Notes: generated by a model not told the origin, from the sequence alone. Shown: positions 1 through 8,298, counted from the stretch's first letter. The stretch is DNA of 37,300 nt from Methanospirillum stamsii (GCF_003173335.1 NZ_QGMZ01000017.1:1-37300), one strand, 5' to 3'. Numbers and translations: made by a program.

Positions 1-37
1 TTGGGAGACTGGAGGTTACAGTTTTTCATGAGTTAAG

Positions 38-56
38 CATGAGGCGGAGCCTCATG
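38..56. terminator. Perfect hairpin, probable terminator of an upstream gene
   Basis: CATGAGGC at 38-45 and GCCTCATG at 49-56 form a perfect 8-bp stem with a GGA loop. It is followed by a T-rich stretch (gtgtttgttt). It sits 31 nt before the ICMT-like gene, so it could end transcription of a gene left of the window or fold in the leader of the downstream gene. The T-run is interrupted, so the terminator call is moderate. Confidence 0.45.
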
Positions 57-87
57 GGTGTTTGTTTAGTAAATAGGTAGAATAACA

Positions 88-672
88 ATGATTGAAAATA
101 TCTGGACACTGAGTTTTTTTATCTTATTCATGGTCTGGTTTTTGGTCCGTGCATATTATGGTAAAAAAGCAAAAAGCAATCAGGTAAAAGAAAAAGTTCG
201 TCCGGGTTTTGAAACGTTATTGGTCGGATTGAATTTTATCGGGATGATGATACTCCCCCTTGTAGCACTATTTACTCCGTATCTTGATTCGTTTTCGATG
301 CATGTGCCTGATGAGGTCAGATTATTATTTCTTATAATCGGGTTTTTTAATGTCTGGTTATTTGCAAAAATCCACGCAGATTTGGGGAGTAACTGGTCAC
401 CCATTTTAGAGATAAAGGACAATCATACTTTGGTTACAAAAGGAATCTACCAAAAAATCCGACATCCGATGTATGCACATCTCTGGCTTTGGGTAATCGG
501 GCAGGGTTTCATTCTTGATAACTGGGTAGTACTGGTATTCGGAGTTGCAGCATGGGGCCTCCTTTATTATCTCCGGGTTCCAAAAGAAGAGGAGATGCTC
601 ACAAATCGCTTTGGTGATGCATACAAAGATTATATGCGTAAAACCGGACGGGTTATTCCAAAAATCTGGTGA
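88..672 (+). CDS. ICMT/PEMT-family integral membrane methyltransferase
   Basis: This 194-aa membrane protein has the hallmark C-terminal part of the isoprenylcysteine carboxyl methyltransferase / phospholipid methyltransferase family. RHPMY is at residues 125-129 after GIYQKI, and an EEE stretch at 167-169 is followed by [14 protein letters not shown]. In this family the RHPMY-to-EE region binds S-adenosylmethionine at the membrane face. Hydrophobic segments lie near residues 5-22, 44-64, 78-95 and 130-163. Prokaryotic members methylate diverse substrates that are mostly unknown, so the substrate cannot be assigned. The start at 88 is the first ATG of the frame and the length is usual for the family. 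It stands alone on the plus strand and the next gene is convergent. It adds to the unusual number of methyltransferases in this window. Confidence 0.85.
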   Translation: MIENIWTLSFFILFMVWFLVRAYYGKKAKSNQVKEKVRPGFETLLVGLNFIGMMILPLVALFTPYLDSFSMHVPDEVRLLFLIIGFFNVWLFAKIHADLGSNWSPILEIKDNHTLVTKGIYQKIRHPMYAHLWLWVIGQGFILDNWVVLVFGVAAWGLLYYLRVPKEEEMLTNRFGDAYKDYMRKTGRVIPKIW

Positions 673-718
673 CCCGAATTTTTTTTATGTTTTCTGATTA
701 TGGTTTATCTGTGTATGT

Positions 719-1048
719 TTAACTGGCACACCAAATAATTCTCCGTCGGGGACTATCCAAACTCCCATCGGATTGTTCATTATTCTTAAAATAGTCAGGA
801 TACTCTCTGCGTACCAGGTCTTCACCTACAGGAGTATTACCAATCTTTTCTGTATCCATGAAAATTATAAATAGTGTCAGATATGTCGCTCTTTTTTTTT
901 CAAGATAACGCTGGCATTGTTTTAATCTGCTATATCCCAACATGATGCCCAGTATGAAATCTTCTTCATCACTATATTCTGCAAGGTTTTCTTTTCCAAT
1001 TCTTTTTATTATATCAAGACAGATTTCATCACCAAAGAAAAAATTCAC
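719..1048 (-). CDS. Small hypothetical protein, 109 aa
   Basis: An acidic-to-neutral soluble protein of 109 aa that I do not recognise. Its middle (LGYSRLKQCQRYLEKK, about residues 37-52) is a probable amphipathic helix, and the C-terminus is polar. The start appears to be GTG at 1048; the overlapping ATG at 1050 is followed at once by a stop codon in its own frame. The ribosome-binding site is weak. A 6-bp hairpin (CTATCC/GGATAG, 1055-1070) lies immediately upstream in its leader. It is convergent with the ICMT-like gene, with 46 nt between stops. Protein-like composition and lack of a competing reading frame support a real gene, but function is unknown. Confidence 0.55.
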   Translation of the reverse strand: MNFFFGDEICLDIIKRIGKENLAEYSDEEDFILGIMLGYSRLKQCQRYLEKKRATYLTLFIIFMDTEKIGNTPVGEDLVRREYPDYFKNNEQSDGSLDSPRRRIIWCAS

Positions 1049-1054
1049 ATTTGC

Positions 1055-1070
1055 CTATCCGGCAGGATAG
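1055..1070. promoter_or_regulatory. Leader hairpin before the small hypothetical gene
   Basis: CTATCC (1055-1060), loop GGCA and GGATAG (1065-1070) form a perfect stem-loop directly upstream of the GTG start at 1048 on the minus strand. It could shield the start or be an operator. Nothing else is recognisable in 1071-1360, which is AT-rich non-coding DNA with scattered TATA-like strings. Confidence 0.3.
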
Positions 1071-1411
1071 ATAAGATATGAGATTTCTCTTTTGGAGAGT
1101 ATGGAGAAAGCATAGTTTTGAAATCCTTTTTTCATCGTGTAAGAATAATTAATTAGGCATTTTTAGAACTTCCTAAATGAATTCGGTTTTCTCTTTTTTA
1201 CCAGAAAAACGGTAATATTAACTTAAGGCGTTTCTAATTTTTATGTGGTGACCTAAGAAAATTTCAGTATCTATTTATATCAAAATTCATGGTGGAATAC
1301 TTTGTAGTACGATATATTTGAAAAAAGTTTGAAAAAAATTCCATCTAAATTTTTTTTCGATGTCTCTTATCAACATGGTAATTTTCATTATATCAAAACA
1401 TTTTTACGCAG

Positions 1412-1439
1412 AAAATTTTAATTGTACAAAACAAATTTT
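1412..1439. promoter_or_regulatory. Hyphenated 28-bp dyad upstream of PBP-A
   Basis: AAAATTT (1412-1418), TTGTACAA (1422-1429) and AAATTTT (1433-1439) share one centre at 1425.5, so 22 of 28 positions are symmetric. It lies 52 nt before the PBP-A start and about 20 nt after a TATA-like attatat near 1388, where a repressor could block transcription start. The outer arms are AT-only, so chance symmetry is not excluded. Confidence 0.35.
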
Positions 1440-1491
1440 GATTACGTTCTGGTTCACTGAATGTAATCAGAATTTCGAGTGGAGCAAGATT

Positions 1492-2604
1492 ATGCGTTTT
1501 AAATTACATTTTATCTTTATTTGTGTGCTTATACTGGTTTCTGTTGCTTATGCAGAGCCAGTTCATGTTGTTGATTCTATGGGCAGAAATATCGATCTGG
1601 ATGCACCTGCTGAAGAAATTGGGGTGGTGAACCTTAACGTTGCTGAAGCAATTCGGGTAATTGGGGCATGGGACAAAGTCATTGCCACTGATGGAGGTCT
1701 GCCAGGTACGGGTCTTGAGAGTTATTACCCGAATCTGGATAAATTACAGTCTCTGAATGCTCCAAACATAAGTTCTCCAGACCAGAAATTTGTTCTGGAT
1801 TATGAAAAAATCATGGAGATGAAACCTGATCTTATCATCGTTTCCTACCAGAGTAATGTTCCAATGACCATGTATCAGGACATGATCGACAATCTGGAGC
1901 CGGAAGTTCCGGTTATGTTTATTGAACTAGGTATTCCGGATACGTATGCCAATTCTCTTATGAAATTAGGTGAGGTGACTGGAAATACTGAGGGAGCTCA
2001 GAAATATATCGACTTTTACAATGGGATAATTGACTCAATAAAAGCGAAAACCTCCACATTAACAGATGAAGAAAAACCAGATGTCTTTATAAAATTAGCC
2101 GGATATACTCCAGACCAATTGTATACAAACGGGGCAAAATCAGATAGTTGGAACCAGATCTTTTCAATAGTCGGGGCAGATAGTATTACTGCTGATGTTG
2201 ATGCCGGTTGGGTTGAACTAGATCCGGAATGGATCCTTGGTAAAAAAATTGATGCGATTATCATGCAGTGCTGGAGCAAATTCTATCCGGAAAGTTTTGG
2301 GTATACTGCAACAAATCCAACAGAAAAAACAAAGGCAGCAGAACAAATTATATCAGATATTGATGGAATGGAGATCTTCTCAAAGACCAAAGCGGTGAGA
2401 GATGGAAACGTGTTCCTCATTGACTCTCAACTGACCGGCACTCCCAGATTTATCATTGGTATTGCGTATTATGCAAAATGGTTACATCCGGAACTCTTTG
2501 AGGACTTGGATCCAGAGCAGCTCCATTATGAATACCTGAAAAATTTCATCGGTGCTGATATTGATTTGGATAAGGTAGGGTTATTTGCCTATCCGGAAGT
2601 TTAA
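1492..2604 (+). CDS. FecB/BtuF-type periplasmic substrate-binding protein (PBP-A)
   Basis: This is a class III periplasmic binding protein for iron-siderophore/cobalamin-type ABC importers. I choose the ATG at 1492, not 1360, because GGAG at 1481-1484 gives a correctly spaced ribosome-binding site and residue 1 then begins a clear signal peptide (MRFKLHFIFICVLILVSVAYA). The frame upstream of it is not protein-like. The mature part (about 348 aa) has the two-lobe pattern, with the lobe-1 motif KIMEMKPDLIIVS and the lobe-2 block YTPDQLYTNG, ELDPEWI, QCW and FYPESFGY. It ends ADIDLDKVGLFAYPEV, a tail shared with PBP-B, PBP-D and PBP-E. No permease is adjacent, so it probably feeds the FecC/FecE-like transporter near 17.3-19.2 kb. 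OMT-A follows on the same strand. Confidence 0.85.
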   Translation: MRFKLHFIFICVLILVSVAYAEPVHVVDSMGRNIDLDAPAEEIGVVNLNVAEAIRVIGAWDKVIATDGGLPGTGLESYYPNLDKLQSLNAPNISSPDQKFVLDYEKIMEMKPDLIIVSYQSNVPMTMYQDMIDNLEPEVPVMFIELGIPDTYANSLMKLGEVTGNTEGAQKYIDFYNGIIDSIKAKTSTLTDEEKPDVFIKLAGYTPDQLYTNGAKSDSWNQIFSIVGADSITADVDAGWVELDPEWILGKKIDAIIMQCWSKFYPESFGYTATNPTEKTKAAEQIISDIDGMEIFSKTKAVRDGNVFLIDSQLTGTPRFIIGIAYYAKWLHPELFEDLDPEQLHYEYLKNFIGADIDLDKVGLFAYPEV

Positions 2605-2632
2605 AACGGACTGAATATAAGAAATTCCTACT

Positions 2633-2650
2633 GATTAAAAGGTTTTAATC
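2633..2650. promoter_or_regulatory. Perfect GATTAAAA/TTTTAATC palindrome between PBP-A and OMT-A
   Basis: GATTAAAA, GG, TTTTAATC form a perfect 18-bp dyad 29 nt after the PBP-A stop. It may be an operator or a weak processing or termination stem. It directly precedes the stronger hairpin at 2654-2691. Confidence 0.3.
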
Positions 2651-2653
2651 GTA

Positions 2654-2701
2654 AGGAGAGAATCTACTTTTTGCGGATTCTTATATCTCCTAACTTTTTT
2701 T
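2654..2701 (+). terminator. Hairpin plus T-run after PBP-A
   Basis: AGGAGAGAATC (2654-2664) pairs with GATTC (2676-2680) and TCTCCT (2686-2691) across a small bulge. Seven T residues follow at 2695-2701. The structure should terminate PBP-A transcription at least partly, implying that OMT-A is a separate or read-through unit. Confidence 0.5.
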
Positions 2702-2808
2702 GGCTGATGTTATTCTTTACAAAAAAAGAAAGAAATTCTTCATGTTATGAAGGACATTTAGTCTGTCTGAATTAGCGTTTCAACACAAAAAAACGAGGTG
2801 AATGCCAC

Positions 2809-3828
2809 ATGTTAATGCCGGTCGTACACTTAAATTTTAAACCTCTTCAGGATTTACTCCTGAAAAAATCAGAAGCAAACCTGCTCCTTGCCGGATTGGA
2901 ACTGAAGATCTTTACAAATCTTGCAACCTATCATTCAGCAGAGGAAATTGCTGAAAAACTTCACCTGCATACCGAAAATACTGGTCATTTTCTAAATGCC
3001 CTGGTGGCATGTGATTTGACATGTAAATGTGAAGAACTCTTCTGGAATTCACCTATTGCTAATGAATTTCTGGTTGAAGGAAAAGAAACATACCTTGGAG
3101 ATTACCTCTTATCCTGTGACCCATGGTATACTATCTCACCAGAGTTACTTTGTAGATTTCTCCGTGAAGGTCCTTCTGCTTCGGAATCACAGGTAGAAAT
3201 GCGTTCCGGTGAATTCTGGGAGATGCAAACCAGGGGCTCTATCAATTATCAGCGTTCCGGGATGGCACAGATTATCGTTGATCTGGTCTCTTCGATTCCT
3301 GAGTATGAGAATTTTACAAAGATACTGGATCTGGGATGTGGTCCTGGTCTGTATGGAATTGCTCTTGTTCTTGATAACCCCAACCTTCAGGGAGTTCTTT
3401 TTGATCAACCGCCGGTTGCAGCCGTAGCGAAGCGCAATGCTGAAGATTATGGCGTATCTGACCGGATTACCGTAATGTCCGGGGATTATCTGAACGATCC
3501 AATCGGAGAGGGATATGATCTGATACTCGCTTCAATGACCTTGAATTTTGCCCTCGGTTCTTTTAATTCGATGATGAATAAGGTATTTGATGCTCTAAAT
3601 CCGGGTGGAGTGTTTGTTGCAATCTCTGACGGCAGGACACATGACGGGACAAAACCAGCGGATATGATAATTCCGATGCTGCTTCCGGCGTTAATGGGCC
3701 AGAATATGGCTATCAATGAGGATTTTATTGCAAATGCCATGCTTGACGCCGGGTTTTACAAAGTCAGAAGTAAACCGGTCCAGACTCCGGTGGGTGAAGT
3801 TGAGTGCACTATTGGGAAAAAGAAGTAA
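2809..3828 (+). CDS. SAM-dependent methyltransferase of the dimeric O-methyltransferase (Methyltransf_2/BchU-like) fold, OMT-A
   Basis: The 339-aa protein has an N-terminal winged-helix dimerisation region (about residues 10-90, with LLAGLELKIF and SAEEIAEKLHL) and a C-terminal Rossmann methyltransferase domain. Motif I is ILDLGCGPGLYG near residues 173-184 and an acidic loop GDYLNDPIGEGYDLI follows. This fold covers small-molecule O-methyltransferases and the bacteriochlorophyllide C-20 methylase BchU, so donor use is secure but the acceptor is not. The start at 2809 has GAGGTG 8 nt upstream. It lies 204 nt after PBP-A on the same strand, and paralogues OMT-C and OMT-D also sit next to binding-protein genes. 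Its C-terminal DGRTHDGTKPADMIIPML closely matches OMT-C, supporting paralogy. Confidence 0.85.
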   Translation: MLMPVVHLNFKPLQDLLLKKSEANLLLAGLELKIFTNLATYHSAEEIAEKLHLHTENTGHFLNALVACDLTCKCEELFWNSPIANEFLVEGKETYLGDYLLSCDPWYTISPELLCRFLREGPSASESQVEMRSGEFWEMQTRGSINYQRSGMAQIIVDLVSSIPEYENFTKILDLGCGPGLYGIALVLDNPNLQGVLFDQPPVAAVAKRNAEDYGVSDRITVMSGDYLNDPIGEGYDLILASMTLNFALGSFNSMMNKVFDALNPGGVFVAISDGRTHDGTKPADMIIPMLLPALMGQNMAINEDFIANAMLDAGFYKVRSKPVQTPVGEVECTIGKKK

Positions 3829-3987
3829 GTTGTTATGAAAAAAATGGCGAATGATTGGTGAAATTTCTCTCGCAATTAATTAAAATTAATTTACACTTCA
3901 CGAAAAATTCCTTGCATGTGTTTACGATTTTTGACATATTTAAGGAAATATTTCGGCGCTATTTTTTTTATAGAAAATATTTCAATC

Positions 3988-4011
3988 CTGTTATAACAGT
4001 TGTTCTAACAA
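3988..4011. promoter_or_regulatory. Tandem TGTTnnAACA palindromes upstream of the Mo/W importer operon
   Basis: CTGTTATAACAG (3988-3999) and TTGTTCTAACAA (4000-4011) are two perfect, directly abutting 12-bp palindromes with the same core TGTTnnAACA, centres 12 bp apart. They lie about 140 nt before modA. The arrangement is what a dimeric repressor such as a ModE-type or MarR/TetR-type protein would bind co-operatively. A further perfect palindrome, CACATATGTG, is at 4072-4081. The rest of 3829-4153 is AT-rich and has no convincing gene. Confidence 0.5.
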
Positions 4012-4153
4012 TTGTTTATCTACAATCTATCCGGATTATGTAATACCACCGAAAATTCTAAAAATCAAGTTCACATATGTGGATTTATGGCTTTTAATCA
4101 ATTTCTAAGACCTATTTCGTAATCTTTATCGTTACTTAATTAATCATTCATTT

Positions 4154-4999
4154 ATGAAGGCGATACCTTCGATTTTTTGTATTTTATTCGTCTTAATGGC
4201 GACATTACTTGTGTGTGGATGTACTTCTGGCAATCAGTCGGATAATCTTGTACAGGAACCAGAAAAAGAGCAGATTATCGATACGAATTCTTCATCTGCA
4301 AAGACTCTTCTGGTCTATTGCGGTGCAGGCATGAAAGAGCCGATGGAAGAGATTGCAAAGATGTATCAAGAGAAAGAGGGAACAAAAATCGAATATACCT
4401 ACGGAGGTTCAGCTCAGTTGCTCAGCCAGATTGAACTCTATAAGAAGGGTGATGTCTATATGCCTGGTGCACGTTCGTATATTCAATCGGCCATGGATAA
4501 AGGATTTGTTGACAAGAGTGAAGATATCGTGTACCATGTCCTTGCAATTGCTGTACCAAAAGGAAACCCCGGCAATATTACCGGAATTCAGGACCTTGTC
4601 CGTCCGGGTGTAAGGGTTGCCATTGGTGAACCATCCGGCCCGGCAGTAGGAACCGCTTCTCAAAAGATGCTGGAGAAAAATAAACTCTGGAATGAAACAC
4701 AAAAGAATATCGTAGTCAAGTCTGGTACGGTCAATGAACTTCTCGTATATGTTGCAATGAACCAGGCCGATGCTGCACTTATCTGGACAGAACTTTTAAA
4801 CCCGGAAAGTATGGAACTTGTTGAGATACCCAAAGAGATTGGTAAGGTAGATGTTGTTCCTATCGGTACCCTGACATTCTCAGAAAACAAAGAAGATGCT
4901 GAGAAATTTATAAATTTTGTTGCCTCTGATGAAGGAAAAGAAATTTATAAGAAACATGGATTTGAGATCTATCCCTTAGCTAAATATGGGGATGCTTAA
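4154..4999 (+). CDS. modA: Molybdate/tungstate ABC transporter substrate-binding lipoprotein
   Basis: This 281-aa protein begins with a hydrophobic signal and a lipobox-like VCGC, placing the lipid-modified cysteine at about residue 23. The mature domain matches the ModA/WtpA group: LLVYCGAGMKEPMEEIA at the start of lobe 1, the oxyanion-site neighbourhood YTYGGSAQLLSQIE, the AIGEPSGPAVGTAS segment, and a C-terminal GKEIYKKHGFEIYP typical of ModA. It captures an oxyanion outside the membrane and delivers it to the ModB/ModC-like proteins encoded after it. Molybdate versus tungstate cannot be told from the sequence; methanogens need either for formylmethanofuran and formate dehydrogenases. A tandem palindrome lies upstream. 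A sulfate-type or other oxyanion substrate is less likely. Confidence 0.85.
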   Translation: MKAIPSIFCILFVLMATLLVCGCTSGNQSDNLVQEPEKEQIIDTNSSSAKTLLVYCGAGMKEPMEEIAKMYQEKEGTKIEYTYGGSAQLLSQIELYKKGDVYMPGARSYIQSAMDKGFVDKSEDIVYHVLAIAVPKGNPGNITGIQDLVRPGVRVAIGEPSGPAVGTASQKMLEKNKLWNETQKNIVVKSGTVNELLVYVAMNQADAALIWTELLNPESMELVEIPKEIGKVDVVPIGTLTFSENKEDAEKFINFVASDEGKEIYKKHGFEIYPLAKYGDA

Positions 5000-5058
5000 T
5001 TTCCTTTTTTTAAATCTGAATTTTTGCCTGTAACTATCATCTCACGGGAGAGGTTTTT

Positions 5059-5604
5059 ATGAAATTATCGCAGGAACATAGGGTAAAGTGGAAAGATACT
5101 GATATTGTGTTTCATCCCATTGGGATAATTCATTCTGAACACACTGAACACGAAAATACTCCGGTTCAGGGTATCTTTAATCCGTCTGTAGGATATATAG
5201 AAATATTTGATGAATTTAAGGAAGGGTTGGTTGATATTGAATCATTTTCCCATATTTACGCATTTTATTTTTTTCATCGTGCGACTGGGAAGAACCTGGT
5301 CCAGAAACCTTTCCTGGATGGTGAAAAAGAACGGGGTATCTTTGCAATACGGCATTTTAACCGGCCAAACCCTATGGGAATGTCAATAATGGAATTGCTT
5401 TCTGTGGATGATACTATTCTGAAGGTATCGGGTGTTGATGTGCTTGACGGAACTCCACTTCTTGACATAAAACCGTATGTCCGGCAGTTTGATCACCGGG
5501 ATGAGGTAAAGTGTGGCTGGGTTGATAACCAGCATATGGATGACATCGCCGAATGGAACAGCACTCCAAAAGAACTCCGGAACAGGGAGCGGGTTAAAAA
5601 ATGA
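5059..5604 (+). CDS. TsaA/TrmO-family (UPF0066) SAM-dependent methyltransferase
   Basis: The 181-aa protein matches the TsaA/TrmO fold. It has FHPIGIIHSEH near the N-terminus, VDIESFSHIYAFYFFHRA, then FAIRHFNRPNPMGMSIMEL and DVLDGTPLLDIKPYV, which are the family's conserved blocks. Bacterial TrmO N6-methylates t6A37 of threonine tRNA. Archaeal members are largely untested and some are found with metal genes. A strong GGAGAGG site precedes the ATG at 5059, and the stop overlaps the modB start by 4 nt (ATGA), so it is co-translated inside the Mo/W importer operon. That position suggests a link to molybdenum or tungsten metabolism, but a housekeeping tRNA role is equally possible. Confidence 0.85.
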   Translation: MKLSQEHRVKWKDTDIVFHPIGIIHSEHTEHENTPVQGIFNPSVGYIEIFDEFKEGLVDIESFSHIYAFYFFHRATGKNLVQKPFLDGEKERGIFAIRHFNRPNPMGMSIMELLSVDDTILKVSGVDVLDGTPLLDIKPYVRQFDHRDEVKCGWVDNQHMDDIAEWNSTPKELRNRERVKK

Positions 5605-6395
5605 GTGACATCAGAAATTCATGGCTCCGGAATGCCACTATTGGTATGAGTTTTCTGCTCACCTTTTTCATAATCGTTCTGCTCCTTCTCATCGTGACAA
5701 AACCTTCTTTTGAAACACTCTATACATCTATTACAAGTCCGGAGATCCAGTTTGCAATCTTTATGAGTCTTGGAACCTCAATAATTTCAACGATTCTTTG
5801 TATTCTGATAGCAGTTCCGGCTGCATATGCTCTTGCCCGGTACTCATTTTTTGGAAAAGGGGCGGTAAATGCCATTCTTGATATGCCGCTAGCTCTCCCT
5901 CCGCTTGTAGCAGGTCTCGGATTACTTTTATTCTTTGGAACCACCGGTTTTGGAAATGCGTTAGCAGATATGGGTCTGGTTTTTGTATTTACTCCGCTTG
6001 GTATTATTGCAGCCCAGTTTTTTGTGAATTTTCCTTATATGCTGAGGATCATGCGTTCAACTTTTGAATCTATCAGCACCCGCTATGAATTTGTCGCAAA
6101 AACATTGGGCTGTACAGATCTCCAGGCAGTATGGCGGGTAACTCTCCCCATGGCTGGTTCTGGGTTTTTTGCAGCATCGGTGATTACCTGGGCAAAAGGA
6201 ATTGGAGAGTTTGGAGCTGCCCTTTTAATTGCCGGAGCAATCCAGTGGAAAACCGAAACCCTTCCGATTGCCTTATTCCTGAATATGTCCTGTGGCAATC
6301 TGAACATGGCAATATCAGCCGCAACGATTCTCATTATTATTTGTATAGTGTCTCTGTACATTTTTGAGCGGTACGGTGGAGCATCGCGATTATAG
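5601..6395 (+). CDS. modB: Molybdate/tungstate ABC transporter permease
   Basis: A 264-aa inner-membrane permease with about six hydrophobic segments (near residues 13-34, 50-75, 90-115, 125-145, 185-205 and 235-255). Family motifs include LPLVAGLGLLLFFG-like text in the second third and the EFGAALLIAGAIQWKTETLP block near residues 204-223, diagnostic of ModB/WtpB-type permeases. It forms the membrane channel for the oxyanion bound by the ModA-like protein and docks the ModC-like ATPase. It starts inside the tsaA stop (ATGA overlap) and is followed after 11 nt by modC, so the operon is intact. Confidence 0.88.
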   Translation: MSDIRNSWLRNATIGMSFLLTFFIIVLLLLIVTKPSFETLYTSITSPEIQFAIFMSLGTSIISTILCILIAVPAAYALARYSFFGKGAVNAILDMPLALPPLVAGLGLLLFFGTTGFGNALADMGLVFVFTPLGIIAAQFFVNFPYMLRIMRSTFESISTRYEFVAKTLGCTDLQAVWRVTLPMAGSGFFAASVITWAKGIGEFGAALLIAGAIQWKTETLPIALFLNMSCGNLNMAISAATILIIICIVSLYIFERYGGASRL

Positions 6396-6406
6396 GGTTT
6401 TGATGT

Positions 6407-7453
6407 ATGTTACATACTGAAAATTTATCAAAAGATATGGGCGAGTTTATTCTTCGGAATGTAACGCTTGATATTACTCCCGGAGAATACCTGGTAATCA
6501 TTGGCCCTACCGGAGCCGGAAAGACCATTCTTCTTGAAACAATTGCCGGGTTTTACCCTCCCGACTCGGGTAAAATAATCATGGACGGTCGGGATATTAC
6601 AAACATTCCTCCAAAAGACCGGAATATCTGTATGGTATACCAGGACTATATGCTCTTTCCCCATCTCACGGTAGAGGAAAACATCGGATTTGGATTAAAG
6701 ACCAGGAAAAAGGATCCTGAGTACATCAGAAAGAAGACAGTTGAAATGGCCCGGCTGCTTAGCATTGATCATCTGCTCCACCGAAAACCTGAAACATTGA
6801 GTGGAGGAGAACAACAACGGGCAGCAATAGCCCGTTCTCTTGTCATGGAACCTAATCTTCTGCTCCTGGATGAACCATTGAGTGCTCTTGATGGTCAGAC
6901 AAGAGATAAACTCCGGACTGAACTTCGAAGGATTCATGATATTACGAATGTGACCGTTGTCCATATTACTCATAATTTTGAGGAGGTTTTCTCACTGGCA
7001 GACAGGGTGGCAATCATGAATAAGGGAGAAATAGTTCAGATTGGAAATCCTGATGAGGTGTTCAGAAAACCGGAATCAGAGTTTATTGCTTCATTTACTG
7101 GTATGGAGAATATTTTTAAGGGAAGTTGTTCTCATCAGGATGGTATATCTGCCATCAAGATTGATGGTCACATAGTCTATTCAGCAACCTGCTTGGGAGA
7201 AAGAGAGGTATATGCGACAATACGTCCGGAGGATATTCTTCTATCAAAAGATCCCATTGTTTCTAGTGCACGTAATTCATTCAAAGGCAGGATCACTGAC
7301 ATAAAAAATAACGGGATGGTAATTAAAGTTACCATAGATGTCGGGATACCGGTGGTCTCGATAATGACCCGAAGAGGATGGGATGAACTGCAGATGAATG
7401 AGGGAGAAGAGGTTTATCTGACTTTTAAAGCATCAGCGGTTCATGTTTTTTAA
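6407..7453 (+). CDS. modC: Molybdate/tungstate ABC transporter ATP-binding protein
   Basis: The 348-aa ATPase has Walker A GPTGAGKT at residues 33-40, a Q-loop at VYQDYMLFPHLTVEENI, signature LSGGEQQRAAIARSL near 131-145, Walker B LLLLDEP near 151-157 and the H-loop THNFEEV. The last 110 residues form a TOBE/MOP-like accessory domain typical of ModC, WtpC and PotA-type ATPases, where oxyanion can allosterically inhibit transport. It powers uptake with the preceding permease. The start is the ATG at 6407, with a competing ATG out of frame at 6403. A T-rich tract after the stop (ttcttttttt, 7460s) may end the operon. Symbol assignment follows its operon partners. Confidence 0.85.
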   Translation: MLHTENLSKDMGEFILRNVTLDITPGEYLVIIGPTGAGKTILLETIAGFYPPDSGKIIMDGRDITNIPPKDRNICMVYQDYMLFPHLTVEENIGFGLKTRKKDPEYIRKKTVEMARLLSIDHLLHRKPETLSGGEQQRAAIARSLVMEPNLLLLDEPLSALDGQTRDKLRTELRRIHDITNVTVVHITHNFEEVFSLADRVAIMNKGEIVQIGNPDEVFRKPESEFIASFTGMENIFKGSCSHQDGISAIKIDGHIVYSATCLGEREVYATIRPEDILLSKDPIVSSARNSFKGRITDIKNNGMVIKVTIDVGIPVVSIMTRRGWDELQMNEGEEVYLTFKASAVHVF

Positions 7454-7568
7454 TAACGATTCTTTTTTTGATTATTCTGATGGTATTGCTTCTGTGTATC
7501 ATTCCTGATTTTTAATGCCGTATTCTTTTTAGATCTTATTTGTTGAGTCGTTATGATAAAAGAGATTA

Positions 7569-7586
7569 TATGAGTATACTTTCATA
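7569..7586. promoter_or_regulatory. Imperfect dyad at the MarR promoter
   Basis: TATGA (7569-7573) and TCATA (7582-7586) form an 8-nt-spaced dyad 16 nt before the MarR start. It would overlap the transcription start of a short-leader archaeal mRNA, so autoregulation is a reasonable guess. Symmetry is limited to five base pairs. Confidence 0.25.
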
Positions 7587-7602
7587 ACTAACTCTCATCA
7601 CG

Positions 7603-8073
7603 ATGACAAAAGGAAAATCTCTTCTGGATACTGCTGCGTCTGACCTTGTTAGTATGATGATGGGTGTGGATAAAATAATTAAAAAAACGAATCCGGAATT
7701 ATCAAACCGTGATAACATGAAATACTGGGTTCTCAGCCTTCTTGAAAGAGATGGCCCACAATCAATGACCTCACTGGGTTCCCAGGCTCACATTTCAAAA
7801 CCCTATATGACCCGGCTTGTCGATTCGTTAATACAAGATGGATACGTCGAACGAAATAGTGATCCCCATGACCGGCGGGTAATTATTATATCTATTACAA
7901 ACAAAGGTGAATTGGTTAATAAAAAATTCTTAATTGAATTGAGAGATAGCGTTAAACCCTTTTTGAAAAGTCTTACCAAAGAAGAACTCGATAAAATTAC
8001 TGCCGCCAGTAATGATATTGCAGAAATATTCTCAAAAATTTTTTTTACAGACTCCCATAAAACCAATGATTAG
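7603..8073 (+). CDS. MarR-family winged helix-turn-helix regulator
   Basis: The 156-aa protein has the MarR layout: N-terminal dimer helix, winged helix-turn-helix (MTSLGSQAHISKPYMTRLVD, about residues 48-67), and a wing with DGYVERNSDPHDRRVIIISI, whose DxRDRR-like turn contacts DNA. A C-terminal dimer helix follows. MarR proteins usually repress neighbouring efflux or catabolic genes and release DNA on ligand binding. It sits between the Mo/W importer and the IrtAB-like ABC pair plus SMR pump, all on the same strand, so those transporters are the likeliest targets. The ligand is unknown. The dyads at 7569-7586 and 8463-8481 are candidate operators. Confidence 0.85.
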   Translation: MTKGKSLLDTAASDLVSMMMGVDKIIKKTNPELSNRDNMKYWVLSLLERDGPQSMTSLGSQAHISKPYMTRLVDSLIQDGYVERNSDPHDRRVIIISITNKGELVNKKFLIELRDSVKPFLKSLTKEELDKITAASNDIAEIFSKIFFTDSHKTND

Positions 8074-8298
8074 CATTATTGCAACAATTTTTTTTATCAT
8101 GGTTTAAACATCTTAAGAAGACAATTCACCGATTCTTATCATATTCGTAATACTTGATATATGGTTCTAACACCCTTTTAACTTTATTTTTTAAAAAAAC
8201 CTAAAACTGGTTTTCAAAATTGATAGTTTTCTAATTCAAATAATTCATTGAATGATACATCAAAAATTTCTATTTCATTAGATAATCATCCAAAAAAA

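Noticed and set aside
1360-1491. Extended N-terminus of PBP-A from the ATG at 1360
   Set aside because: The added 44 residues are not protein-like, they would place the signal peptide internally, and the ATG at 1492 has a proper ribosome-binding site.
3855-4043. 62-aa plus-strand frame between OMT-A and modA
   Set aside because: AT-driven, no ribosome-binding site, and it overlaps the tandem palindromes.
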